A model generated the notes under the pieces. The model ran no database searches. It had not been told where the DNA came from and saw only the letters and a list, made by a program, of their open reading frames with translations. A program made the position numbers and the translations under genes. From G963677085 sp963677085 (lineage in GTDB: Bacteria > Planctomycetota > Planctomycetia > Pirellulales > Thermoguttaceae), in contig CAXXFH010000003.1 in NCBI GenBank assembly GCA_963677085.2, forward strand, positions 372,001 to 436,000: DNA of 64,000 nt. The letters are read 5' to 3'. The first letter of the stretch is position 1. Each line of letters starts with the position of its first letter. Shown piece after piece: positions 27,283-36,294 of the stretch.

Positions 27283-28231
27283 GGCTTTGTCCCAAAAGGC
27301 TCAAATGAGTTCGTATCGTAGGTATTGTCGGATGAAGGCGAGAGTGATCATTCCGCCGAAGTTCTTCGCCGTCTTTTCGAACCGCGAGAAGATTCGGCGG
27401 CTTTCCTTTAGCCAGCCGATAAGTCGCTCAACAATGTTGCGCTGCCGGTATGCCTCTTTGTCAAATTCAACCGGACGGGTCGTGCGGTCCTCATTCTCCT
27501 TCGAGGGGATCACCGGAGCGATGCCGAGATGGAGTAAGTACTCGTCAATCCAGTCGGCGCGGTATCCCTTGTCGCCGCCAAGAGCAAAGGGCCACGCAAT
27601 TCGCTCGCCGTTTTCGTCGAAAAGGCTCTGGTCCGCCGAGATCAGGAGTTCGTCCAGCACGGTTGATTCGTGTGTTTGGCCCGCCGTCAAATGGAAGTCC
27701 AACGGGAGACCGTTGCCGTCGCAGAGAATGTGGATCTTCGTAGAAAAACCTCCGCGGGAACGGCCTAATGCGTGGTCGCAAGGCTCCTGCGGATCCCCCT
27801 TTTTCCACCGCCTGCTGCACACCGCGCTGCCCGCACTGTTGTGCCATCGATGCACCATAACCGGTTGTCGATCGCGCCTGCCGCGACAAATGCCGCCTGC
27901 AAACGATGCAGGATCTCCACCAGCGTACCGTCTGCGTCCCACTGATCGAACATCCGCCAACAAGTCTTCCATGTGCCGAATTCCTCTGGAACGTCGCGCC
28001 ACGGAGATCCGGTGCGCAGTACCCACAGAATCTCATCGAGGACCATCCGAGGATCCCGACGCGGCCGACCGGTTGCTGCCGGCTCCGGAAATACATCGGC
28101 GATCAATTCCCATTCGTTATCCGTTAACAATAAACGAGCCATCGACATACCCTCCGTGGCGGAAAACCGACGCTCCCGCCAAGCATCGTCGATCCCTCAA
28201 AATTCTCAAATAGCAGTTTTGGGACAAAGCC
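27283..28231 (-). mobile_element. IS5-family (IS427-like) insertion sequence
   Basis: Terminal inverted repeats begin GGCTTTGTCCCAAAA at 27283 and match the complement of the right end at 28231. The dinucleotide TA flanks both ends (27281-27282 and 28232-28233), the expected target duplication. Length 949 bp, normal for the group, with two overlapping frames on the minus strand. It abuts the IS630-like element on its right. Confidence 0.88.
27301..28148 (-). CDS. IS5-family transposase (two frames, -1 frameshift)
   Basis: Frame one starts at 28148 (MSMARLLLTDNEWELIADVF, GRPRRDPRMVLDEILWVLRT, LWCIDGTTVRAARCAAGGG). Frame two continues from DPQEPCDHALGRSRGGFSTK through ALGGDKGYRADWIDEYL to RQRNIVERLIGWLKESRRIF, containing the DDE residues. 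The join is at A5G5 on the minus strand (27804 down to 27795; GGA AAA AGG GGG in frame one), as in IS427-type elements that use -1 frameshifting. Both halves look intact, so the element may be active. Confidence 0.82.
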
Positions 28232-28276
28232 TAGTACGCCTTCCATGAAATTGTTTCCGGTGGTATAAGCACCGGC

Positions 28277-29150
28277 ATGAAGGAACACATTGTACGCCTC
28301 AAGGACGAGGCCCGACAGCATTTGCAGGAGTTGGTGCATACCGGCACGCGATCCGTGCGTGTGGTTCGGCGTGCCTTGATTCTGCTGAAATCAGATGAAG
28401 GATTCACGGATGAGGAGATTGCCGAACACGTTGGTTGCACGGATCGAACTGTTCGCAGTATGCGTAAACGGTTCTGTACCGGGAGTTTAGAGGAAGCGTT
28501 GTACGACGCCCCTCGATCCGGTGCTCCGCCCACGTTTACGCCACGGCAGAAGCAGCAAGTCGTGGCGTTGGCTTGCAGCGATCCGCCGGAGGGCCGCGTC
28601 CGCTGGACGCTGGAACTACTCTGCGTGCACGCCGTGAAACGAGGCTTCGTCGATTCGATCAGCAAGAGCGAGGTTGCGTTGTGGCTGAAAGAGCACGACA
28701 TGAAGCCATGGCGAAAAAAACATGGTGCATTCCGAGACTCACCGAAGAGTTTCGCGACAGAATGGAGGACGTCCTCGACCAGTATGAAAAGGCGTTCAAC
28801 CCGAGAGAACCGTTGATTTGCATGGACGAGCAGCCGTATCAACTCCTGGACGATACGTGTCCCTTCAAGCCTGCCGTACCAGGCAAGGCGGCTAAGCAGG
28901 ACTACGAGTATCGTCGTTGCGGCACGTGCAGTATCTTTGTCGCCGTTGAGCCGAAAGGTGGCAAACGCTTCGTCCAGGCTCGGCGTCATCGCAAACGGGC
29001 CGATTTCGCACGATTCGTGCGTGATCTGCTTCAGCGTTATCCCAAGGCTCGTCGGATTCATTTGGTTCTCGACAACCTCAACACGCACAACGAAAAGTCC
29101 CTCATCGAAACGTTTGACGCCACGAAAGCGAAGCAATCTCTGCGACGCAT
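28277..29150 (+). pseudogene. IS630-family transposase, 3' truncated
   Basis: Frame one from ATG 28277 carries the helix-turn-helix front (FTDEEIAEHVGCTDRTVRSM and later RWTLELLCVHAVKRGF). At A7 (28714-28720) the reading shifts by -1 to TWCIPRLTEEFRDRMEDVL, giving the DDE part LICMDEQPYQLLDD and HLVLDNLNTHNEKSLIETF. It ends abruptly at about 29150, where a dispersed repeat begins, so the third acidic residue and the right inverted repeat are lost. The A_AAA_AAA slip may have been programmed, but the copy cannot be functional alone. Confidence 0.8.
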
Positions 29151-29151
29151 C

Positions 29152-29296
29152 CCTTCGGTTCCGTAGCCTGACGCTTTGTTTCTCTATCTTTCGACGCAGT
29201 CAAGAGATACGACGCAAACAGAAAACGGGGTGCCGACAGTGGTGCCCGTAGGTTTTCCGCGTAGGGGTACGATCTGCATCGATTTGCCGTGAAAAC
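29152..29296. repeat. Dispersed repeat R, copy 1
   Basis: This 145-base block is about 96% identical to 46662-46806 in the same orientation (starts ccttcggttccgtagcctga). It truncates the IS630 gene. It encodes no recognisable protein. It is probably the end of a mobile element. Confidence 0.7.
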
Positions 29297-29640
29297 AGGG
29301 TTTGTGGCCTTCTTGAGATCTGAACTCATCTTGTCCTATGAGTCTCTGCTGCGCCCTTTTTTTCTTGTTCTGCGCGCCGCCGATTCTGTGCCTTTCCCCG
29401 AGAAAAACTGGCCCAAACCGGTTGTCGCACCTTTCCGCCCGGTAGAGGGAAGGCACGTTTGGCAACGAGGCGCTACACGGTAGCCCGTGTCGCGAAGGTG
29501 AAACGTCGCGGCCAGGGCTGGCCGCCCTTCGGAAGCGACGCGACTGTCGCCGTATGTGAAACGGTGGTGTGATCGTGCCATTCCGAAGAAAAGGATCGGC
29601 GCCGGATTGTTGAAGCCAAAAACGCGTTTCTTCGAACCAG
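29297..29640. other. Unassigned stretch between two element remnants
   Basis: No convincing gene on either strand; long minus-strand frames here look like chance. It has a GC-rich partly palindromic segment near 29500-29540 (ggccagggctggccgccctt). Confidence 0.3.
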
Positions 29641-29649
29641 CCCAACGTT

Positions 29650-30345
29650 GTGAGTGGGGTACCATTCGACGTCACTCGTTGTTTTACGACCGACTGTGAG
29701 GATTGTGTCAAAGTGAAGTGGTTCATGCATCCGCTGTTGGTTCTGATCGCCAACGCGACGGAATCGGAACTGGCAAAGTATGTCGAGTACCTGAAGGTCG
29801 AGAACCAGGTGCTCCGCGACCGGCTGCCCACGAAGATCGACACGGCGGAGGCCGAGCGGGCAGAGCTTTTGAGAGTCGGCAAGCCGCTGGGCGCAAAGAT
29901 CAAGGGCCTGGTCACGATCGTCACGCCCCGCACGTTTCAGCGGTGGGGCAAGGCCGAGCGTGAGGGGTATTCCCACAATCGAGAAGTGGAAACCAAGACC
30001 AAAGGTGACAACCAGCAGCGCGACGAAATCTTGTTGTACTATCACAGTTTCCGGACATAACTATCGCTGGATTGCAGCTCGACGATGCCACGTGAGATGG
30101 AGCCGCCTTCGTTGGGCAAAGTCGTCTCCATTCCACAGGTCGGCGGCTTGAATCACCGGTACACGCGGGCGGCGTGATCTTACAGATCAGATTATTTGGC
30201 TGGTTCGTCGTTACCGGTCTGCGTGACGGCAAAATGGGCCGACCTGCGCGGTTTTTTTCGACTCGTGCTGGACATTTTCTCGGCCAACGCTTGATTCAAT
30301 ACGTGGCGAGGCGACCGCTATTATGGCCGAATCGAGTTTCTTAGG
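29650..30345 (+). mobile_element. Integrase element with deleted catalytic core (copy C)
   Basis: The 5' part encodes KWFMHPLLVLIANATESELAK and VEYLKVENQVLRDRLP, then KPLGAKIKGLVTIVTPRTFQ, the N-terminal helix-turn-helix of a planctomycete integrase-core transposase. Near 30030 the frame jumps directly to the C-terminal LYYHSFRT / PREMEPPSLGKVVS / NHRYTRAA region, skipping the whole DDE core. The 3' end at 30300-30340 matches the other copies. The front is intact, so a short protein of about 110 aa (from about 29713 to 30060) could still be made. Confidence 0.65.
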
Positions 30346-30385
30346 AGGGACAAGTCATCTTCATCCCCATGGTTCGAAATGGACG

Positions 30386-31564
30386 CTATCGCAACGACTT
30401 TTGCTTTCTGTACTCGCCTGGTGTCACTCCCGTTGCGGTACCGAACACCCGGGTCATGTAAGCCACATCGAGGATTCCCACCTCCCGGGCAACCCGTTTG
30501 ATGGGCAAATCCGTATTGGCCAACAAATGCTTCATCCGTTCAACTTGTAAGTAGCGAATTTCCTGGTGAATTGTTCGACCGATGGTTTCCCGCATCCGGA
30601 CATCGAGCAAGGAGCGTGATACTCGCACATGGCGTGCCACGTCGGTGGGATTGATTTTTCGACACGAATTGCGCCGAATGAACTTCAACGCTTCGTTCAC
30701 TTCCCGAACATTACAAGCGAATACCTGGGTTGATTCGCGAGCCACAACGCCGCTCGGCGCCAATAGCGTCGATTGACGACGACGGCCCGTGCCGCCGACC
30801 AATTGATCGAGAAGTTTCGCGGCATGATAACCAATCTGACGCTGGTCGACGTTCACGCTACTGAGCGAAGGCTGAGCCAACTGGCTGATCACCTCGTCGT
30901 TACCCATGCCAACCACGGCCACCTCGTCGGGCACCGCGATGCCAAGCTGGCGACAGACAGCCAGCAAATGAATGCCTAGGATATCGTGACCAACAAAAAT
31001 ACCGATCGGCTTCGGAACTTCGGGCAACCAACGAAACATATGTTCCTTAGCTGCCGGCCACGGGTCGATGCCGCTTCCTAACGGCACACTCAAGGTGCAA
31101 CAATCCCAACTGGTGACGCCGATGAGCCGCTCGAAGGCGTCGGCCTTTTCGTCCATCCGATGATCTTCACCACGAGCGCGACAGATCAACCCAAAGGAAG
31201 TAAAACCTCGACTGGCCAGATGATCGAACGCCTCCTTGGCTACGCCATTGGGGTCTACGCCAACATACGGAAAACGAATGTTGCCACCTTCGCCGCACAA
31301 GTCGACGACCGGTACGTCCATGTCGCGAATCGCGGCGGCCATCTCTGGATTGCGGACTTGTGCCAATACGCCGTCAACTCGGCAGCGAGTGAGCCATTCG
31401 ACCGGTTCGTAGCCCTTGGCGTGCGGTTCGAAACGGATCGACCAGTTGCCCACCTCGTGCATATAGCGAGACACGCCGCGAAGCAACCCACGGCCACACC
31501 CGTGCGAGGTCTCGATCAGCAAAGCAATTTCACGCATCTCGCCAATCGCCGAACGAATCATCAT
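30386..31564 (-). CDS. AraC/XylR-type transcriptional regulator
   Basis: 392 aa from ATG 31564, with GAGGAGGT upstream on the minus strand. Residues about 10-270 form a LacI/periplasmic-binding-type sensor domain (EIALLIETSHGCGRGLLRGV, then VPVVDLCGEGG, FPYVGVDPNG, and IGIFVGHDILG). Residues about 285-390 form the AraC helix-turn-helix pair (INPTDVARHVRVSRSLLDVR, then LPIKRVAREVGILDVAYMTR and TGVTPGEYRK). This is the XylR-like layout common in planctomycetes for sugar sensing. An IS5 element begins about 30 bases upstream of its start codon, so its native promoter is probably displaced. Confidence 0.87.
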   Translation of the reverse strand: MMIRSAIGEMREIALLIETSHGCGRGLLRGVSRYMHEVGNWSIRFEPHAKGYEPVEWLTRCRVDGVLAQVRNPEMAAAIRDMDVPVVDLCGEGGNIRFPYVGVDPNGVAKEAFDHLASRGFTSFGLICRARGEDHRMDEKADAFERLIGVTSWDCCTLSVPLGSGIDPWPAAKEHMFRWLPEVPKPIGIFVGHDILGIHLLAVCRQLGIAVPDEVAVVGMGNDEVISQLAQPSLSSVNVDQRQIGYHAAKLLDQLVGGTGRRRQSTLLAPSGVVARESTQVFACNVREVNEALKFIRRNSCRKINPTDVARHVRVSRSLLDVRMRETIGRTIHQEIRYLQVERMKHLLANTDLPIKRVAREVGILDVAYMTRVFGTATGVTPGEYRKQKSLR

Positions 31565-31595
31565 GGAACTACCTCCTCGGGACGTTCGCCCCTTA

Positions 31596-32554
31596 GAGGC
31601 TATCCGGGAAGATTCCCCGGGAAATTGAGGCTTTTCACGCGGCACGGTAATGGAACTCAGGAACGGGATGGGGCTTGGTCAGACGTCGGAGTATCAAGTG
31701 AATCGTGCTGATGCGGATCATCGACTCGCTCGAATCCGTTCGCCGCTCCAGGTCTTTGTTGTGCCGACGATACCGTCCGTTCCACGCATAGGTGCGTTCC
31801 ACCACCCAGCGTTTGGGCTGCAACTCGAACCGGCCAGGCGTCTCCCGTCGCGGGACGACTTCCAGCTTCCAGGGTTGGTGGGATTGTGCCATCCAGGCTT
31901 CCAAGTCATGGTTGTGGTACTTCTGGTCCGCAAAGATCGTGCGCAATCGCGGATAGTCACGCCGACGCATCTGTCCCAACACCGACGGGACCGCCCAGGC
32001 ATCATCCCAGGCCGCGCTGGTCACCACGACAACCAGCAGCAAGCCCAGCGTATCCACGAGAAAATGGCGTTTTCGGCCGGTGGTCTTCTTGCCGGGGTCG
32101 TATCCGCGTTCCCCGCCAGCCTCCGTGGTCTTGACCGTCTGGCTGTCGATCACTGCGGCACTGGGCGTCGGCTCTCGGCCGACCGCCGTCCGGACCCGGG
32201 CTCGCAGGGCATCCATCATCCGTTGCCACGTGCCGTCATCGCGCCAGCGGGCAAAATAGTCGTACACCGTGCTTTTGGGCAACAAGTCATGGGGCAGCAT
32301 GTCCCATTGGCAGCCCGTGCGATTGAGGTACAGGATCGTGTTGATCACCTCCCGCAGGTTCACCGTGCGGTGTCGTCCTCCCCGCTTCGCGGGTGGAATC
32401 AGCGGCTCCAGGATTGCCCATTGTTCATCGGTCAAATCGGTCGTATATCGCTTTCGCGTAATCGTCTGCATAGCAATTACCTTTCCTTGAATTTGGAGGT
32501 GTAATTCTATGCAGCCTCACTACTTACAACAAACACCCCTTTCCGGATAGCCTC
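31596..32554 (-). mobile_element. IS5-family insertion sequence with perfect ends
   Basis: Inverted repeats GAGGCTATCCGG (31596) and CCGGATAGCCTC (to 32554) are exact, flanked by TA on both sides. Length 959 bp. One intact transposase gene on the minus strand, reading toward the AraC/XylR-type gene. Confidence 0.88.
31635..32471 (-). CDS. IS5-family transposase
   Basis: 278 aa, a single intact frame. The N-terminal DUF4096-like region is present (YTTDLTDEQWAILEPLIPPA, then INTILYLNRTGCQWDMLP). The catalytic part has AAVIDSQTVKTTEAGGERGY (first Asp), TIFADQKYHNHDLEAW (second Asp) and RWVVERTYAWNGRYRR (Glu). Start ATG 32471. Apparently functional; it probably moved recently, given the perfect repeats. 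Confidence 0.88.
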   Translation of the reverse strand: MQTITRKRYTTDLTDEQWAILEPLIPPAKRGGRHRTVNLREVINTILYLNRTGCQWDMLPHDLLPKSTVYDYFARWRDDGTWQRMMDALRARVRTAVGREPTPSAAVIDSQTVKTTEAGGERGYDPGKKTTGRKRHFLVDTLGLLLVVVVTSAAWDDAWAVPSVLGQMRRRDYPRLRTIFADQKYHNHDLEAWMAQSHQPWKLEVVPRRETPGRFELQPKRWVVERTYAWNGRYRRHNKDLERRTDSSESMIRISTIHLILRRLTKPHPVPEFHYRAA

Positions 32555-32646
32555 TAAGACACCGCCGCCGACCGGTTGAGGTCGGGCAGACACTTGTATC
32601 TAACTCGCTAGTTTAATCAGATTCTCGACGTCGTGTACGATCGTCC

Positions 32647-32805
32647 ATGCCACCGCAGGATATTTTACAACGAATTAGCGAGATATTACAAAGCGCGGCA
32701 ATTGCGGTACGACTTGATGTGGAGGTAGTCTGGTTGTGGTGGTTGTGCTGGCAATGTGGCTGCCTGAAAAACGAAACCAATAAAGGCCGGTTCAATGCAC
32801 TGTAA
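32647..32805 (+). CDS. Possible tiny protein, unknown
   Basis: 52 codons from ATG 32647. The first half reads PPQDILQRISEILQSAAIAV, an amphipathic helix; the second half is Trp/Cys-rich. A similar peptide is encoded near 33065 (DIVQYVGEILQNLRIAVNFI), and a looser one at 43684. No strong ribosome-binding site. Could be a decayed fragment of a larger protein rather than a gene. Confidence 0.25.
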   Translation: MPPQDILQRISEILQSAAIAVRLDVEVVWLWWLCWQCGCLKNETNKGRFNAL

Positions 32806-33215
32806 ATCAACACGACTGCTCCACATCTCCTTCATCTTCTTCTTGCGCAGACATCGACGGACGTGGTCGAAACAGTAGATCCTCAACAAACTGGAAAACG
32901 CACTATCACGGTGCCATCTCACAGACAGGTCGCAGACAGGTCACATCGCACCCGTCAGGTGTACGCCAAGCGGTTAGCCGCAAGGCAACAATACACGTGA
33001 CAATACCAATGTGGTACCGTTCCTCAGACTGGTGTTGCGCGTGCTCGAAATACATCCACTGCTTTGTGGGATATTGTCCAATACGTTGGTGAGATACTGC
33101 AAAATTTGAGAATTGCAGTCAATTTCATACCAGGGTAACTTGAGCCTTGTGACAATTCTGAGTTGTTTGCCAGACCGGACAACGAGTTGTTTTCGTTTAC
33201 CTCAGGAGGTGAAAG
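32806..33215. other. Intergenic region upstream of a PEP-CTERM gene
   Basis: No convincing gene. Bases 33066-33130 resemble 32660-32722 as an imperfect direct repeat. The last bases carry the CAGGAGGTG ribosome-binding site of the gene at 33216. Confidence 0.35.
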
Positions 33216-34088
33216 ATGTGTTTTGGATCTGTTAGGGTGATTTCCACCATGGCCATCTGGCTCACCTGCGGCACGGCCATGGCGACGTTAATCGCGAGCG
33301 ACAACTTCGATTATGACACGGGTGAAATCGATGGTAAGAGTGGCGGCAATGGTAGCTGGAGCACCGCGTGGGACAATTTCGACAATGCGGATGATTCGGA
33401 AATCGTTTCACCAATCACCGCGTTGACCTACAATGCCGGAACTGGTGCAACAACGCTCGGCGGAGGCAACGCCCTTAAGTTGACTAAGGCAACAGGTTCC
33501 AGGACACCGGTGATTCGTAACTTGACGGGTGTCAGCGCTGGCCAGACGTTCTATTACCGCTTCCTTGTACGGCTGGACAGCGATACCTGGGACGACGACG
33601 ACTTCTTCACGGGTTTCGTGGACGCCAACAAGTTAACGGCCGCAGACGTACATAATTCCCCAAATCTGGGCCTAAAGGCGGCTTTGTCCGGTGCGCACGA
33701 CATTTTTGCGCGGACGAACACTTCCGCCAGCCACGCGGTCTCCGACGAAGAGTTCGCAGCTCAAACCACCTACTTATTAGTGGCGAAGTTTGAGGATACC
33801 GATGCGGACTCTACGTACGATAAGGCCTCGCTTTGGGTCAATCCTTCCGTCGGCGACGAATCCTCGCCGGACGCCACGGACTCCTATGCATCGGCCGCAA
33901 CAGGAGCGATGGATTGGTTGGGTTGGTGGTATGGCGGTAGTCTCGATTCGACGGACATTCTGCTTGTTGATGATGTGGCCGTGAGTACGACATTCGACGA
34001 CGCAATCGGGGTCCCCGAACCGAGTTCCCTGCTGCTGGCGGTGATCGGCCTGCTGCTGGTCGGTTGGCGCCGATGCCGAACCTACTGA
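33216..34088 (+). CDS. PEP-CTERM sorting domain protein
   Basis: 290 aa from ATG 33216, with CAGGAGGTG upstream. Signal peptide VISTMAIWLTCGTAMA. The body is Asp/Ser/Thr-rich (NFDYDTGEIDGKSGGNGSWS), a jelly-roll-like lectin type. The C-terminus is VPEPSSLLLAVIGLLLVGWR followed by RCR, an exosortase signal. It is followed by a strong hairpin and then the exported lyase-like gene. Probably exported and anchored; ligand unknown. Confidence 0.86.
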   Translation: MCFGSVRVISTMAIWLTCGTAMATLIASDNFDYDTGEIDGKSGGNGSWSTAWDNFDNADDSEIVSPITALTYNAGTGATTLGGGNALKLTKATGSRTPVIRNLTGVSAGQTFYYRFLVRLDSDTWDDDDFFTGFVDANKLTAADVHNSPNLGLKAALSGAHDIFARTNTSASHAVSDEEFAAQTTYLLVAKFEDTDADSTYDKASLWVNPSVGDESSPDATDSYASAATGAMDWLGWWYGGSLDSTDILLVDDVAVSTTFDDAIGVPEPSSLLLAVIGLLLVGWRRCRTY

Positions 34089-34098
34089 TGTCGGCGGG

Positions 34099-34138
34099 CC
34101 GAGCGCGGTCAGTTCCCTTCGGAGCCGGCCGCGCTCGG
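34099..34138 (+). terminator. Hairpin after the PEP-CTERM gene
   Basis: Perfect 10-base stem CCGAGCGCGG / CCGCGCTCGG with a 20-base loop, starting 10 bases after the stop codon. Only a short, weak T-rich tail follows, so it may attenuate or stabilise mRNA rather than fully terminate. Confidence 0.5.
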
Positions 34139-34451
34139 TGAAGTCGTTTCATCGGGACAAGAGCCTCTCCCGAAAAGGGACGGCAGCATTTCGCAATACG
34201 TTTTCGACTACTTAACGCCGTGGATACCAATAAACGACGTTGCCTTCGAGCGAGAGACGGTCGTGCTCCGAGCAACCTGCCTGGCGTCCGCACCGGACAG
34301 CCTCCAACCACCCAATTTCCTCCGATGCCCACCCAATCCCGGTGTCCTGTCGATGCCGGGCTCGGTGCCGAGCGGCCTGGCGCGTCGGCACCGGTATTTC
34401 GCTTTTGGACGATCCAGGATCTAACCCACCTCACCACTTGAAAGGGAACTG
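34139..34451. other. Intergenic region
   Basis: No gene recognised; small frames on both strands look like chance. It should contain the leader of the lyase-like gene, whose start has AAAGGGAAC upstream. Confidence 0.35.
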
Positions 34452-36023
34452 ATGAGCACCACGAAGAAAGCCCTCGCGATCGCTGTCCTCGGACAACTGT
34501 TTCTTACCTCGTTTGCTTGCGCGCAAAACGAGAATTGGCTTTCCGAACCCAAAGCAGACCACCAGTCGCTCCAGCAATTGCTTGACCACACACAGGTCAC
34601 GGAACTGAAAAGGCGGATCGATGCGGCCCACGCGCCTTGCGGCTATACGTGGCTCCACACGGCGTGGACGGTCATGTTGATGAAGCAGGGCATTATCCCG
34701 GAAGAGAATATTCCCAAGGTGGCCAACGCCCTGCTCGAGTACTGGGACAGTCCGGAGGGTAAGCGCTCGCCCGATCCGCGAACCTACCAGGCGTATTTCA
34801 CGAAAAAGCTCGGCGCGGCGGTGGCCGGCAACATGACCCTCGCCCGCGTCATACCCTCGGGGAAGATGGAGATGCCCGTGCGTCAAGCGCTGCTGCGGCA
34901 GATGAGTCTCCTTTATGGTTTGGAGGAAGTCCTGCTTGACACGGCGGAGAAGTACAAGACGGCCGTCATGCCCGGCTATACCCACAATCGTCATGCGCAG
35001 TCCACAACGTTGGGCCACTACTTGGTGTCGGTCTACGACCCGATCGAGCAGTCGCTGGAGGGGCTCGAACGCGGCTACAAGCAGATCAACCGAAATCGCC
35101 TGGGCTGTGGCGCCCTTGCGGGAACGAGCTGGCCGATCGATCGCGAGCTGGTCTCCACCTATCTCGGCATGGATGGGTTGATCGAGAATACCAACTACGC
35201 GGTGGGGTCGTCCGACGGCTTTGTCGTCGTCGTCGCCGACCTGACGAATGTGATAGCCGTGCTGAGTCGGATGGCGTGGGATTTTGACATTTGGTCGACT
35301 AACGAGTACGACTTCATTGATTTTGGGGTCGGAGTCGGAAGCTTCATGATGCCCCAAAAGTGGGCGGAACGGGCTAATCAAGGCCAAATCGAGGCGACCT
35401 GGTTTGGCGCCTCGAAAATCCTATCGAACCTGACCGAGGTCGCCTCGATGGGTATGAAGGTGCCTCAAGGCGACACCAATGCGCTTGAGCACCACATGAA
35501 GGACGGTGCGCTGGCCGCTCTCCGCAATATCGAAGTCTATGCGAAGCCGTGGCTGATTCTGCTGGCCACCATCGAGGTCCACGAGGATGTCATGCTGGCA
35601 CGTGCCCGCTCCGGGTATTCCGCCGCGACGGAATTGGCACACGAGATCATGCGTCACGATGGCTACGATTACCGCACGGCGCACGATATCGTACAAACCT
35701 TCGTGCTCGCGTCGGTCAAAAAAGGGTTGGCCTCCAAGGACGCCGAGATCGGGATCCTCCAGGCAGCCGCGCAAGAGGTCGTCGGGAAGAAACTAAGCAT
35801 GACCCAAGATGAACTCCGCGAAGCCCTGGACCCCGTGCATTTCGTCAAGGTGACCAACAGCCGCGGCGGAGTGGCACCGGAGGAGGTCGGCCGAATGATC
35901 CAAGAGCGCCGGAAGAGGCTCGCCGAAGCCCGGGCCCGGCACCTCAAACGCATCGAGAAGCTGGAAAACGGCCGGAAACAACTCTTGGACGATCTGCACG
36001 AATTGGCCGGGACGGCCCAGTAG
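34452..36023 (+). CDS. Exported lyase of the argininosuccinate lyase/fumarase superfamily
   Basis: 523 aa from ATG 34452. A clear Sec signal peptide (TKKALAIAVLGQLFLTSFAC then AQ) is unusual: superfamily members are cytoplasmic. The fold is nonetheless evident: VMPGYTHNRHAQSTTLGHYL matches the conserved His block of argininosuccinate lyase, GCGALAGTSWPIDRELV follows, and the signature loop is GSFMMPQKWAERANQGQ. In known enzymes this loop is GSxxMPxKxN; here the Asn position is Ala. The C-terminal 60 residues are a charged coiled coil. Substrate unknown; a periplasmic beta-elimination on an organic acid or uronate-like compound is possible (inference). Confidence 0.72.
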   Translation: MSTTKKALAIAVLGQLFLTSFACAQNENWLSEPKADHQSLQQLLDHTQVTELKRRIDAAHAPCGYTWLHTAWTVMLMKQGIIPEENIPKVANALLEYWDSPEGKRSPDPRTYQAYFTKKLGAAVAGNMTLARVIPSGKMEMPVRQALLRQMSLLYGLEEVLLDTAEKYKTAVMPGYTHNRHAQSTTLGHYLVSVYDPIEQSLEGLERGYKQINRNRLGCGALAGTSWPIDRELVSTYLGMDGLIENTNYAVGSSDGFVVVVADLTNVIAVLSRMAWDFDIWSTNEYDFIDFGVGVGSFMMPQKWAERANQGQIEATWFGASKILSNLTEVASMGMKVPQGDTNALEHHMKDGALAALRNIEVYAKPWLILLATIEVHEDVMLARARSGYSAATELAHEIMRHDGYDYRTAHDIVQTFVLASVKKGLASKDAEIGILQAAAQEVVGKKLSMTQDELREALDPVHFVKVTNSRGGVAPEEVGRMIQERRKRLAEARARHLKRIEKLENGRKQLLDDLHELAGTAQ

Positions 36024-36075
36024 GACGAGCCGAGAACGATCTTCTATTGGAGGTCTTTTCGAGGGGAATGGTGCT

Positions 36076-36200
36076 ATGGTTCAAGGCATATCCAGCTTTG
36101 GCAATGTGTCCGGTTCGCTGCTTCTCGCCGGAGGCGTAGACGCGGGGGGTGAGTTCGGCGTAACGTCCGATGGCAATGGTACGAGGTCGCGGCAGGGCCT
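36076..36200 (-). pseudogene. Fragment of an IS110-type transposase (C-terminal part)
   Basis: The minus strand encodes AIGRYAELTPRVYASGEKQR followed by TGHIAKAGYALNHS. This matches the C-terminal Transposase_20 region of IS110-family proteins, typically GxYxGLTPRxYxSGExxRxGRISKxG. Only this piece is left. It forms the sequence into which the DUF1559 reading frame extends backwards. Confidence 0.45.
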
Positions 36201-36294
36201 GGAAGTATACCCGCAACTTCGGCCGGCATCGGATCTTGGTGCAGCCGACGTCAGTGCAAGCTGGGCAGTACGCACAAACGGTTATGATGTCTTC

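Noticed and set aside
27287..28213. 308-codon plus-strand open frame
   Set aside because: Antisense to the IS5 transposase pair.
29184..29933. 249-codon minus-strand open frame
   Set aside because: Overlaps repeat R and the integrase remnant front; no conserved motif.
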